12,049 nucleotides of DNA from Holophagales bacterium UBA2201. Lineage in GTDB: Bacteria; Acidobacteriota; Thermoanaerobaculia; UBA2201. The stretch is from contig DCUZ01000063.1 in the NCBI GenBank assembly GCA_002327305.1, positions 3,865 to 15,913 of the forward strand, given 5' to 3'. How positions within the stretch are numbered: the stretch's first letter is position 1; each line of letters begins with the position of its first letter. The position numbers and the translations under genes were made by a program. The notes beneath the pieces were generated by a model. It did no database searches. It worked only from the letters and a program-made list of their open reading frames with translations, and was not told the origin of the DNA. This document shows positions 6,729 through 12,049 of this stretch, piece after piece.

Positions 6729-7813
6729 GCCAGGGCCTCCCGGACGGTGGCGGCCAGGTGGGCGATCTGTTCCGGCGAGAGGGCGTGGTGCGTGGGGAGG
6801 GAGACCACCGACGGGCAGATGGATTCGGCCCTCGGGCAGGAGACGCCGGGCTGGGTGCGGGCGAAGAGGGGCTGCTGGTGGAGGCATCGGGGATAATAGA
6901 CGCCCGAATCCACCCCGGCGGACGAGAGTTTGCCCTGGAAGGCCTGGCGGTCGATGCCCGGGGCCAGGACGCCGGTCAGGAGCGAAGGCCCCGGCGTGCC
7001 CCCCGAAGGGACCTTCTGCCAGCGGACGCCGGGGAGGGTCCCCACCCCTTCCATGATCCGGGCGTAATTCTCCCGGCGCCGCTTCAACTGCCGGGGAAAG
7101 ACATGCAGCTGCCCCAGGCCGATGGACGCCTCCAGGTCGGTCATCCGGTAGTTGAGGCCCAGCTCCTCGTGGTTGTAGGCGGCGCTCATGCCGTGGTTGC
7201 GCAGCCGGCCCAACCGTTCGGCCAGGGCGGCATCGGTGGTGGTGATCATTCCCCCCTCGCCCGTGAAGAGGTTCTTGGTGGGGTAGAACGAGTAGCAGGT
7301 GCACGCCCCCAGGGCCGCCAGGTTACCCCCCTTCCATTCCGCCCCATGGCTCTGGCAGGCGTCGTGGACCACCCGAAGGCCGTGCCCGGCGGCGAAGGCG
7401 TGGAGGGCGTCGCAGTCGAGGGGGACCCCGAAGAGGTGGACGGGGATCATCCCCTTGGTTTTCGGGGTGACCCTCTTCTCCGCGTCGGACAGGTCGATCC
7501 CCAGGTGGTCCGGCTCGATGTCGCAGAAGACCGGGACGCACCCGGCGAGGGCCACGGCGGAGGCGGTGGCGAAAAAGGAGAAGGTGGGGACCAGCACCTC
7601 GTCGCCGGGCTCGAAGAGGGCCAGGCAGGCGAGATGGAGGGCGGCGGTGCCGGAGGAGACGGCGATGGAATGGGGGGCGCCGAACACGGCGCAGAATTCC
7701 TTCTCGAAGGTTTCGGTGGTCTTCCCCTGCCGCAGGGCCCCGGAGGCGATGGCCTCCTGGACGAGGCGGCGCCCCTCCTCTTCGACGTGGATGGAGTAAA
7801 GCGGAACTCTCAT
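6725..7813 (-). CDS. DegT/DnrJ/EryC1/StrS-family PLP-dependent aminotransferase
   Basis: 362 residues, the usual length for the family. Visible landmarks: SSGTAALH (53-60) for PLP phosphate binding, the GDEVLVPTFSFFATASA block (70-86), D151 and Q154 in VVHDACQSHGA (PLP ring contacts), the Schiff-base lysine K180 in SFYPTKNLFTGEGGMI, and the NYRMTDLEASIGLGQL block. These enzymes transfer an amino group, usually from glutamate, to keto-sugars linked to nucleotides, for surface glycans or secondary metabolites; some act on cyclitols. The location is cytoplasmic. ATG at 7813 overlaps the TGA of the preceding gene (ATGA); AAAGGG just upstream is a modest ribosome binding site, so coupling is probably important. 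Its own TGA overlaps the GTG of the oxidoreductase gene. With the SDR two genes downstream, it suggests an amino-sugar-like product. Confidence 0.93.
   Translation of the reverse strand: MRVPLYSIHVEEEGRRLVQEAIASGALRQGKTTETFEKEFCAVFGAPHSIAVSSGTAALHLACLALFEPGDEVLVPTFSFFATASAVALAGCVPVFCDIEPDHLGIDLSDAEKRVTPKTKGMIPVHLFGVPLDCDALHAFAAGHGLRVVHDACQSHGAEWKGGNLAALGACTCYSFYPTKNLFTGEGGMITTTDAALAERLGRLRNHGMSAAYNHEELGLNYRMTDLEASIGLGQLHVFPRQLKRRRENYARIMEGVGTLPGVRWQKVPSGGTPGPSLLTGVLAPGIDRQAFQGKLSSAGVDSGVYYPRCLHQQPLFARTQPGVSCPRAESICPSVVSLPTHHALSPEQIAHLAATVREALA
6736..6741 (-). promoter_or_regulatory. Ribosome binding site fixing the GTG start of the oxidoreductase gene
   Basis: GGGAGG on the minus strand sits inside the last codons of the aminotransferase gene, 7 bases before the GTG at 6728. 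It decides for the GTG over the open frame that continues upstream to 7304, which shows no family resemblance. Confidence 0.75.
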
Positions 7814-8484
7814 GGCTTGCCCTTTCGTGAAAGGATGATGTCGCCCCGGAGGGTCTTGATGAACGCGGTGTTCCCGCCCGACGGGTCCAGCCAGAGACGG
7901 CGCTGGCCGACGGGGGAGAAGTAAAAGCGGCGCAGGGCCGTCTCGGGGAATCCGCGGACGCGGCCCGCGAGCGTCCGGGCGTCCACCTCTCTGAAAGCGG
8001 GGGTGAAGTCCAACCGGATGTCGCCCCGGCGCGTCTCGACCACGAGCGAGGCCCGGAATTCGCCTTTGAGGGTGATGTCGCCCGCCCCGGCGTGGATTCC
8101 CAGGGGGAGGGAGGAGGGGAGGGCGATTGTCAAGTGGAACCGCACCCGCCCTTTGCGCGCCTCCCGCCCCAGCGCCCCCGACGGGTAGCGCGGCTCGAGG
8201 ACCAGCGTCGCCCCTTCCCGCCGGAGGGCCAGGCCGCACCCCTCGGCCAGGTCGCGGGCCCGTTGGGGATCGCGGTGGAGGGTCTCCATGGTGCCGGCAA
8301 CGGTCACGGCGCTCCCCCCTCCCCCCGTCACCTCCAAAGTGGCGTCGGGGATCCGGACCTCCAGGGCGACGGCGCCGCCGAGAGGGGAGGCCAGCTCCAC
8401 CGGGGTCCGGATCTCGGTCCGGGTCCCGGCCGCCATGCCGGCCGCGGCGAACAGGAGGGCCAGGAGCGTGGACGCCGGTTTCAT
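7810..8484 (-). CDS. Exported DUF4097-like (adhesin-type beta-repeat) protein
   Basis: 224 residues. Residues 1-20 form a signal peptide (MKPAS, hydrophobic LLALLFAAAGMAA, cleavage probably near AAG). No lipobox cysteine is present, so the mature protein is probably periplasmic or extracellular. The body has short beta-strand repeats built around Gly-Asp-Ile turns: AGAGDITLKGEF, ETRRGDIRLDF, RTLAGRVRGF and KTLRGDIILSRKG at the end, the pattern of DUF4097/DUF4098-type beta-helical proteins. The function of such proteins is mostly unknown; several are linked to envelope stress or membrane-associated regulators. ATG at 8484 overlaps the TGA of the membrane-protein gene (ATGA), with GGAG a short distance upstream. 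Coupling to the polytopic membrane protein suggests that the two work together at the envelope. Confidence 0.72.
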   Translation of the reverse strand: MKPASTLLALLFAAAGMAAGTRTEIRTPVELASPLGGAVALEVRIPDATLEVTGGGGSAVTVAGTMETLHRDPQRARDLAEGCGLALRREGATLVLEPRYPSGALGREARKGRVRFHLTIALPSSLPLGIHAGAGDITLKGEFRASLVVETRRGDIRLDFTPAFREVDARTLAGRVRGFPETALRRFYFSPVGQRRLWLDPSGGNTAFIKTLRGDIILSRKGKP

Positions 8485-9356
8485 CGGGGGGCTCCGACGG
8501 CTCCGTCCGCCAACGCGCCCCACAGCAGAGGTTTCGCCCCCGGTCCCCATCCGAAGACGAACACGGCGGCCAGCACGGCGGCCGCTCCGGCCAGGGCGAG
8601 ACCGTAAAGCCACGGAGTGAAGGAGGGTTCCTTCCACAGGCGGGGCCCCGCGCCGAAGAGGGGGGAGAGGAGGAGCCCCAGGAGGGCGGCGCCCCCGAGG
8701 ACGGCGATGGCGGCGGCCGGCCCGTCGAGGATGAACAGGGCGGTCAGCGCCGCGGCCGCGGGGGCGAACCAGAGGGCCAGGCTCAGGAAGAGGGGAGTGA
8801 AAAAAGTGAAGTGGAGCCCCTGCCCGAAGATGCGCACCGTCCGAACGGCGAAGAGGGCCGAGAGCGCCGTTCCCGCGGCGACGGGGCCCCACAACGCCGG
8901 GTCGGTCCAGGCGGAGGGGACGCCTCCCGAGCGGAGGGCCATCTCCCCCGCCGGCCACAGCACCACCGCCTCCTTCAGGAGCCCCCAGAACGCCAGGTGG
9001 AACCCCAGGACCTGGAAGAAAAGGTTCTGGAGGAGCGCGTCGGCCGTCGGGAAGAACGCGATGGCGACCAGGAGGAGGCCGACCCAGAGAAACCCTCCCA
9101 GGGCGAACCAGGCGAACCCCGCCTGAATGGGGAATTGAACGGAGGGGAAGTTGACGATGGCCTGCGCGTGCCCTTCGAAGGGGATGAGGACGCCGATCCA
9201 CCGGCACCCCCCGGCCATCCCGAAAAAGGCGTGGCCGAAGGCGTGCATGGCCGAGGCCAGCGGGAGGCACAGGCAGGCGGCGAGGAGGCCGAAAAGGAAC
9301 AATTTGAAGAACAACCCCGCCGTGAGGGGACGGTGGTAGAAGTCCTGCGGCATCAT
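8481..9356 (-). CDS. Polytopic membrane protein with M50-like HAFGH motif (first gene of operon)
   Basis: 291 residues with about seven hydrophobic segments (roughly 14-36, 70-95, 105-130, 150-170, 180-210, 212-236, 252-280). The first segment runs into SAMHAFGHAFFG (35-46), which resembles the HExxH/HELGH zinc motif of M50 site-2 proteases in its membrane setting, but the catalytic Glu is Ala (A39). FILDGP (~208-213) only loosely recalls the second M50 LDG motif. I infer a protease-like membrane protein that is either inactive or binds metal without proteolysis; a false resemblance is also possible. The start is ATG 9356 of an ATGATG pair, because the -10 box TAGAAT (9369-9364) ends 7 bases before it, which rules out the in-frame ATG at 9365 lying inside that box. 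No Shine-Dalgarno is needed if the mRNA is leaderless. It overlaps the next gene by ATGA. Confidence 0.75.
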   Translation of the reverse strand: MMPQDFYHRPLTAGLFFKLFLFGLLAACLCLPLASAMHAFGHAFFGMAGGCRWIGVLIPFEGHAQAIVNFPSVQFPIQAGFAWFALGGFLWVGLLLVAIAFFPTADALLQNLFFQVLGFHLAFWGLLKEAVVLWPAGEMALRSGGVPSAWTDPALWGPVAAGTALSALFAVRTVRIFGQGLHFTFFTPLFLSLALWFAPAAAALTALFILDGPAAAIAVLGGAALLGLLLSPLFGAGPRLWKEPSFTPWLYGLALAGAAAVLAAVFVFGWGPGAKPLLWGALADGAVGAPR

Positions 9357-9363
9357 CCCCGCC

Positions 9364-9392
9364 ATTCTACTTGAGCGCCGAAGGTTTGTCCA
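9364..9392 (-). promoter_or_regulatory. Predicted sigma70-type promoter of the five-gene operon, leaderless geometry
   Basis: On the minus strand TGGACA (9392-9387, five of six to TTGACA) and TAGAAT (9369-9364, five of six to TATAAT) are separated by exactly 17 bases. The -10 is followed by 7 bases (GGCGGGG) and then ATG at 9356, so the expected transcription start is at or within a base or two of the A of the start codon. This would drive the whole set of overlapping genes to 3778. Confidence 0.68.
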
Positions 9393-9485
9393 GCATCGCC
9401 GCAAGCGGCGGACGACGGGGGGCAGGCGACAGGAGGGTTTTTGCGGCATCCCCGGTTTGCCGAGGAAGCCCCTGTGGCGGGGGGG

Positions 9486-9515
9486 ACTTGAAACCTCGAA
9501 CATGAAACTTGAAAC
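9486..9515. repeat. Short direct repeat in the gap between nuclease and operon
   Basis: ACTTGAAAC occurs at 9486-9494 and again at 9507-9515, a 21-base period, inside the non-coding stretch 9366-9537. The stretch also has a small hairpin CGCCGC-AA-GCGGCG (9397-9410) with no T run. Nothing else coding or RNA-like is seen in it. Confidence 0.5.
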
Positions 9516-9537
9516 AAACCGGATGGGCGCAAGGCGG

Positions 9538-10071
9538 TCAGCGGCCGCGGGGGGGCTTCTGATGCGTTTTGCGCCACTTCCACGGCGGGACGGGGCGCGG
9601 GTCCGCCCACAGCCCCCGCTTCGCCCGGCGGGCCCCCCGCTCGGCGGATTCGAGGTCCCGGTCGGAGGAGTAGCGCTTGTAATGCCACGCCAGCCCCGCG
9701 CGGACCAGGTCCAGCGCCAGGTCCCGATCCTTCGCCCCCACCTTGGCGAGGAGCCGCCCGTAGTCGTCGAGGCCCAACCCCTCCACGGCCAGCCGGCGCC
9801 CCGTGAGGAAGTCGCGCGTGAACTGCCGCGCCTCGGCCCCATAGGGCTGGTCCCTCTCCGGGCAGTCCACCCCCTGCAGGCGCACCTCCACTTTCCCTCC
9901 GGGGCCCCGGACGACGAAGGAGTCGCCGTCGAGGACCTTCACGAGGGTGGCGGTGAAAACGCCCGGCGGGCCGGCAGGTGCGCAGGCGGGCAGGAGGCAG
10001 AGGACGGCCAGGGTCAGACGCGGCCCGAAAGCGGTCCAGCGGGGCCTGCACCGGGGGAGGACGGGGGACAT
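9538..10071 (-). CDS. Thermonuclease (staphylococcal nuclease-like), predicted lipoprotein
   Basis: 177 residues from ATG 10071. The N-terminus has RCRPRW then a hydrophobic stretch LTLAVLCLLPAC (19-30), a signal peptide II with lipobox LPAC, so C30 is probably lipidated and the enzyme membrane-anchored outside the cytoplasm. The SNase fold (~38-165) follows: VLDGDSF (46-52), VRLQGVDCPE (63-72) and LDDYGRLLAKV (101-111). The catalytic triad of the family (Arg35, Glu43, Arg87 in nuclease A) corresponds to R64, E72 and R106, with the correct eight-residue gap between the first two; D48/D50 and D69 can bind calcium. It should cleave DNA and RNA. ATG 10101 is in frame upstream, but the -10 box TATAAT (10084-10079) lies between the two, so 10071 is chosen. 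It is separated from the operon by ~180 bases and a second promoter, so is probably its own unit. Confidence 0.88.
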   Translation of the reverse strand: MSPVLPRCRPRWTAFGPRLTLAVLCLLPACAPAGPPGVFTATLVKVLDGDSFVVRGPGGKVEVRLQGVDCPERDQPYGAEARQFTRDFLTGRRLAVEGLGLDDYGRLLAKVGAKDRDLALDLVRAGLAWHYKRYSSDRDLESAERGARRAKRGLWADPRPVPPWKWRKTHQKPPRGR

Positions 10072-10078
10072 GGGTGGC

Positions 10079-10087
10079 ATTATAGCA
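10079..10087 (-). promoter_or_regulatory. Extended -10 promoter of the thermonuclease gene, leaderless geometry
   Basis: On the minus strand TGCTATAAT is a perfect extended -10 element; no -35 match is seen at 16-18 bases upstream. Seven bases (GCCACCC) separate TATAAT from ATG at 10071, so transcription should start at the start codon. No Shine-Dalgarno is present, consistent with a leaderless message. Confidence 0.68.
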
Positions 10088-10245
10088 AGCGCACAAGACA
10101 TACGAGGGTGAGGCGTTTCGGAAGGTCGGGGGACCCCATTTCCCCAAGCAACGGCGATGGGGATCCTGAGGGGCGGTCATGACACGGCCTTCTTATTCCT
10201 CCCCCCTTGGCCCTTCTTCCTTCCGCCTTCCTCCTGAAGCCTGTT

Positions 10246-10274
10246 TTGACACTCCGCGGCGCATTTGCTATATT
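10246..10274 (+). promoter_or_regulatory. Strong sigma70-type promoter of the transglutaminase-like gene
   Basis: TTGACA (10246-10251, perfect) and TATATT (10269-10274, five of six) are separated by exactly 17 bases, with an extended TGC directly before the -10. The start of transcription is expected near 10281, giving a ~50-base leader that contains the AAAGGAG ribosome binding site. A pyrimidine-rich tract (10189-10235) lies just upstream; the region 10102-10245 holds nothing else I can name. Confidence 0.86.
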
Positions 10275-10330
10275 CCGAGGGGCCGTCCCTCCGGCGGTGG
10301 CTTGCGCCGCAATTCAGAAAGGAGAACGCC

Positions 10331-11857
10331 ATGAACCCATCGCGGGTCCATCCACTCATCCTCGCCGCAATGCTTCTGCTGCCGTCCCTGCTCGTTTCCG
10401 ACGGGGCCCAGCGGGGAGAGGTCCTCTTCCGGAACGCCCTGAAACTGGAGCAGGGGGCCGACTACCTGAACGCCGCCGAGGCCTACGCCGGGGCCAGGGC
10501 CCAACTGGAAAAAGAAGGGCGGGCCGACCTCGTCGGACGGTGCCGCGACGCCGCCACCCGCCTCGAGGTGATCCGCATGACCTACTCCCTCACCGAGGAG
10601 CAGGTGCTTGCGACGATCAAGGAGAAGTATCCCGACCTGCCGAAGGCGCGCGTGGACGCCGTTCTAAAGGAGGGGCGCCTGCCGCAACTGCTCATCGGCG
10701 GGAAGACCTACTACTTCGACGGGTTCCTCAACACCCTGGCCCATCTCTACCCCGATTTCAACTCCGGGCAGGAGCCCGGCGCCCTCGGCAAGGCGACCAA
10801 ACTCTTCGAGGTGATGTCGCCCTACATCTACGACCGCGCTCCCTGGCCCCCGGGCAGAACGCTGGCCCATCCCCTCCGGTACGAGGCCCGGGGGGAGCTC
10901 ACTCTCCCCCGGAAGGCTTTCCCCGCGAAGGGGACCCTCAAGGTATGGCTTCCCCTGCCGCTGACCACCGCCGCCCAGCCCTCGGTGGAGAACCTCTCCA
11001 TCCAGCCCGAACGGTACCTCAAGTATCCCATCCGCCTCGACGGCGACATCGGCCTTGCGTACATGGAGATCCCCCTCGAGGAGGTGGCGGGCGACCTGGA
11101 GATCGGCGTCCGCTTCATCCTCACCCACCACGCGGAGCGGCATGCGGTGGACCCCGCGGAGGTGGGGGAGTACGACCGGGAGAGCCCCCTCTATCGGCGG
11201 TACACCGCTTCGGGACCCAACGTCGCCGTCACCCCGGCCATCCGGGCGACGGCCGAGCGGATCGCCCAGGGCGAGACCAATCCCTTCCTGATCGCCAAGA
11301 AGTTCTACCACCATGTCGTTTACGATTTGGACTACAGTTTCATGCCCCACGGCGCCCTGGCGGCCCTGGGGATCCCGGAGTCGGTCTATGTCCACGAGCA
11401 CGGCTACGGCGACTGCGGCGCCCAGAGCATGTATTTCGCCGCCCTCTGCCGCGCCGCCGGGATCCCCGCGCGGGCCTCGGGGGGGATGCAGTTGTTCCCC
11501 ATTGCCGAGAACGGGTGCAATGACCACTTCTGGGCCCAGTTCTACCTCCCCAACTACGGCTGGATCCCCGCCGACACCTCGGCGGGGCAGCTGGCCCGGT
11601 ACATGCCCGGTCTGACCGAGGTCCAACGGAAGGACTTCATCGGGTTCTTTTTCGGGAACATGGACCCCTTCCGCTATTTGATCCAGGTGGACGTGGACAT
11701 CCCCCTGGTCCCGGCGCCCGACGAGCTCCTGGTCTTTCCCATGGTCCTCCAGTCGCCCACGGCCCTGTGCCGCGAGATGGACCAAAACCCCGGCATCCTG
11801 TTCATGGAGAACTGGAAAATGACCATCAAGCAGATCGGAGAGGCGAAGCCACAGTAG
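10331..11857 (+). CDS. Secreted transglutaminase-like cysteine protein with N-terminal helical region
   Basis: 508 residues. The start at 10331 has AAAGGAG (10318-10324) six bases upstream and begins a signal peptide (LILAAMLLLPSLLVSDGA, ~9-26). Residues ~27-80 are TPR-like paired helices (LNAAEAYAGARAQLE). A middle region (~180-290) is beta-rich. The C-terminal part holds the transglutaminase-like core (~318-420) with the papain-type triad: C362 in GYGDCGAQS, H399 in NDHFWAQFY and D415 in WIPADTS. Such bacterial proteins are usually proteases, peptidoglycan- or peptide-modifying enzymes, or amide-forming enzymes outside the cytoplasm; the substrate is not predictable. The triad is intact, so it is probably active. 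It stands alone with its own promoter, divergent from the thermonuclease gene. Its stop (TAG 11855-11857) is followed by about 190 bases without a gene. Confidence 0.9.
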   Translation: MNPSRVHPLILAAMLLLPSLLVSDGAQRGEVLFRNALKLEQGADYLNAAEAYAGARAQLEKEGRADLVGRCRDAATRLEVIRMTYSLTEEQVLATIKEKYPDLPKARVDAVLKEGRLPQLLIGGKTYYFDGFLNTLAHLYPDFNSGQEPGALGKATKLFEVMSPYIYDRAPWPPGRTLAHPLRYEARGELTLPRKAFPAKGTLKVWLPLPLTTAAQPSVENLSIQPERYLKYPIRLDGDIGLAYMEIPLEEVAGDLEIGVRFILTHHAERHAVDPAEVGEYDRESPLYRRYTASGPNVAVTPAIRATAERIAQGETNPFLIAKKFYHHVVYDLDYSFMPHGALAALGIPESVYVHEHGYGDCGAQSMYFAALCRAAGIPARASGGMQLFPIAENGCNDHFWAQFYLPNYGWIPADTSAGQLARYMPGLTEVQRKDFIGFFFGNMDPFRYLIQVDVDIPLVPAPDELLVFPMVLQSPTALCREMDQNPGILFMENWKMTIKQIGEAKPQ

Positions 11858-11912
11858 CCTGCAGACCGGGCGTTGAGAGCCGAGCTGCGAGCTACCGGGC
11901 GGGCGGGGGACC

Positions 11913-11934
11913 GCGCCGGTCCTCCAAACTTCGG
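11913..11934 (+). repeat. Degenerate copy of the REP-like unit
   Basis: This 22-base stretch matches 11989-12010 at about 18 positions, sharing GCGC, GGTCCTCC and a final CGG, but its palindrome is broken on the right side. Together with GGACCG-CGC-CGGTCC (11908-11922) it can form only a short hairpin. Confidence 0.45.
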
Positions 11935-11958
11935 CATTGAGGGCGGGGGGCGTTGTCG

Positions 11959-11983
11959 CCTTCCCGCCTTATGCCTTCCCGCC
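11959..11983 (+). repeat. Two direct copies of a 10-base motif
   Basis: CCTTCCCGCC occurs at 11959-11968 and 11974-11983, separated by TTATG, a 15-base period. It lies directly before the REP-like hairpins. Confidence 0.6.
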
Positions 11984-11988
11984 TAGTA

Positions 11989-12048
11989 GCGCAGGTCCTC
12001 CGACCTGCGGTTTTGGATTATTGAAGCCGGCCGACTGGAGAGTCGGCC
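11989..12048. repeat. Pair of REP-like hairpins with mutually complementary loops
   Basis: Hairpin one: CGCAGGTC (11990-11997), loop CTCC, GACCTGCG (12002-12009), preceded by GTAG (11986-11989) and followed by GTTTT. Hairpin two: GGCCGACT (12029-12036), loop GGAG, AGTCGGCC (12041-12048). Both have perfect 8-base stems and 4-base loops, and the loops are reverse complements of each other. The GTAG plus palindrome arrangement recalls REP elements mobilised by RAYT transposases. Hairpin one with its four T could also end transcripts of the transglutaminase-like gene. Confidence 0.65.
11990..12014 (+). terminator. Possible intrinsic terminator of the transglutaminase-like gene
   Basis: The first REP-like hairpin (8-base perfect stem, CTCC loop) is followed by GTTTT. 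The T run is short and the site lies ~130 bases after the stop codon, so this is a modest prediction; no better terminator occurs nearer the gene. Confidence 0.4.
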
Positions 12049-12049
12049 C

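Noticed and set aside
4809..6896. 695-codon plus-strand open frame opposite the oxidoreductase gene
   Set aside because: It has the low-complexity Gly/Val/Asp/Gly composition typical of the reverse complement of high-GC3 coding DNA; the minus strand has clear molybdopterin-family blocks.
9397..9410. Hairpin CGCCGC-AA-GCGGCG upstream of the operon, as terminator or attenuator
   Set aside because: The loop is only two bases and there is no T run; it lies just before the -35 box and could at most be an operator.
9353..10180. 275-codon minus-strand frame overlapping the thermonuclease gene
   Set aside because: It is another frame of the same DNA and is Pro/Arg/Gly-rich, while the thermonuclease frame has all catalytic residues.

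Overview
This is a GC-rich bacterial chromosomal window, with mostly G or C at third codon positions and long spurious antisense ORFs as a result. It has seven complete protein genes of recognisable or describable type, one partial gene at the left edge, one doubtful leader ORF, and several well-formed sigma70-type promoters. No rRNA, tRNA, CRISPR, transposase or phage gene is visible. The gene content (a GAF/HD-GYP signalling protein, a predicted lipoprotein nuclease, a secreted transglutaminase-like protein and a molybdopterin oxidoreductase) fits a free-living, probably didermic bacterium such as an Acidobacteriota, deltaproteobacterial-type or candidate-phylum lineage. That placement is inference; no marker gene settles it.

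Layout. (1) 1-290: the 3' end of a plus-strand gene for a threonine-, glycine- and cysteine-containing protein, followed by a strong, possibly bidirectional terminator. (2) 306-1841 (minus): a GAF/HD-GYP c-di-GMP phosphodiesterase-type protein. It diverges from (3) 1965-3695 (plus): a protein made of two tandem methyltransferase-like halves, the second with a destroyed SAM-binding glycine loop. (4) 3778-9356 (minus): five genes in one tight operon, each overlapping the next by 4 bases (ATGA or GTGA). In transcription order they are a polytopic membrane protein with an HAFGH motif, an exported DUF4097-like beta-repeat protein, a DegT-type PLP aminotransferase, a [4Fe-4S]/molybdopterin oxidoreductase, and an SDR-type epimerase/dehydratase. 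(5) 9538-10071 (minus): a lipoprotein-type thermonuclease with its own promoter. (6) 10331-11857 (plus): a secreted transglutaminase-like protein with a textbook promoter and ribosome binding site. (7) 11858-12049: a non-coding tail with short repeats and two REP-like hairpins.

How it may work together. The five-gene operon is the most system-like part. Two envelope components (membrane and exported) are translationally coupled to three cytoplasmic metabolic enzymes. The aminotransferase and SDR are typical of amino-sugar or nucleotide-sugar formation, but a molybdenum-type oxidoreductase between them is unexpected and no glycosyltransferase is present. I do not recognise the combination.

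A second theme is promoter placement. Three minus-strand genes (membrane protein, thermonuclease, HD-GYP), and a possible 17-codon leader ORF before the methyltransferase gene, have a -10 box only 7-10 bases before the ATG. That predicts leaderless or nearly leaderless mRNAs. The transglutaminase gene instead has a normal leader with a good Shine-Dalgarno sequence.
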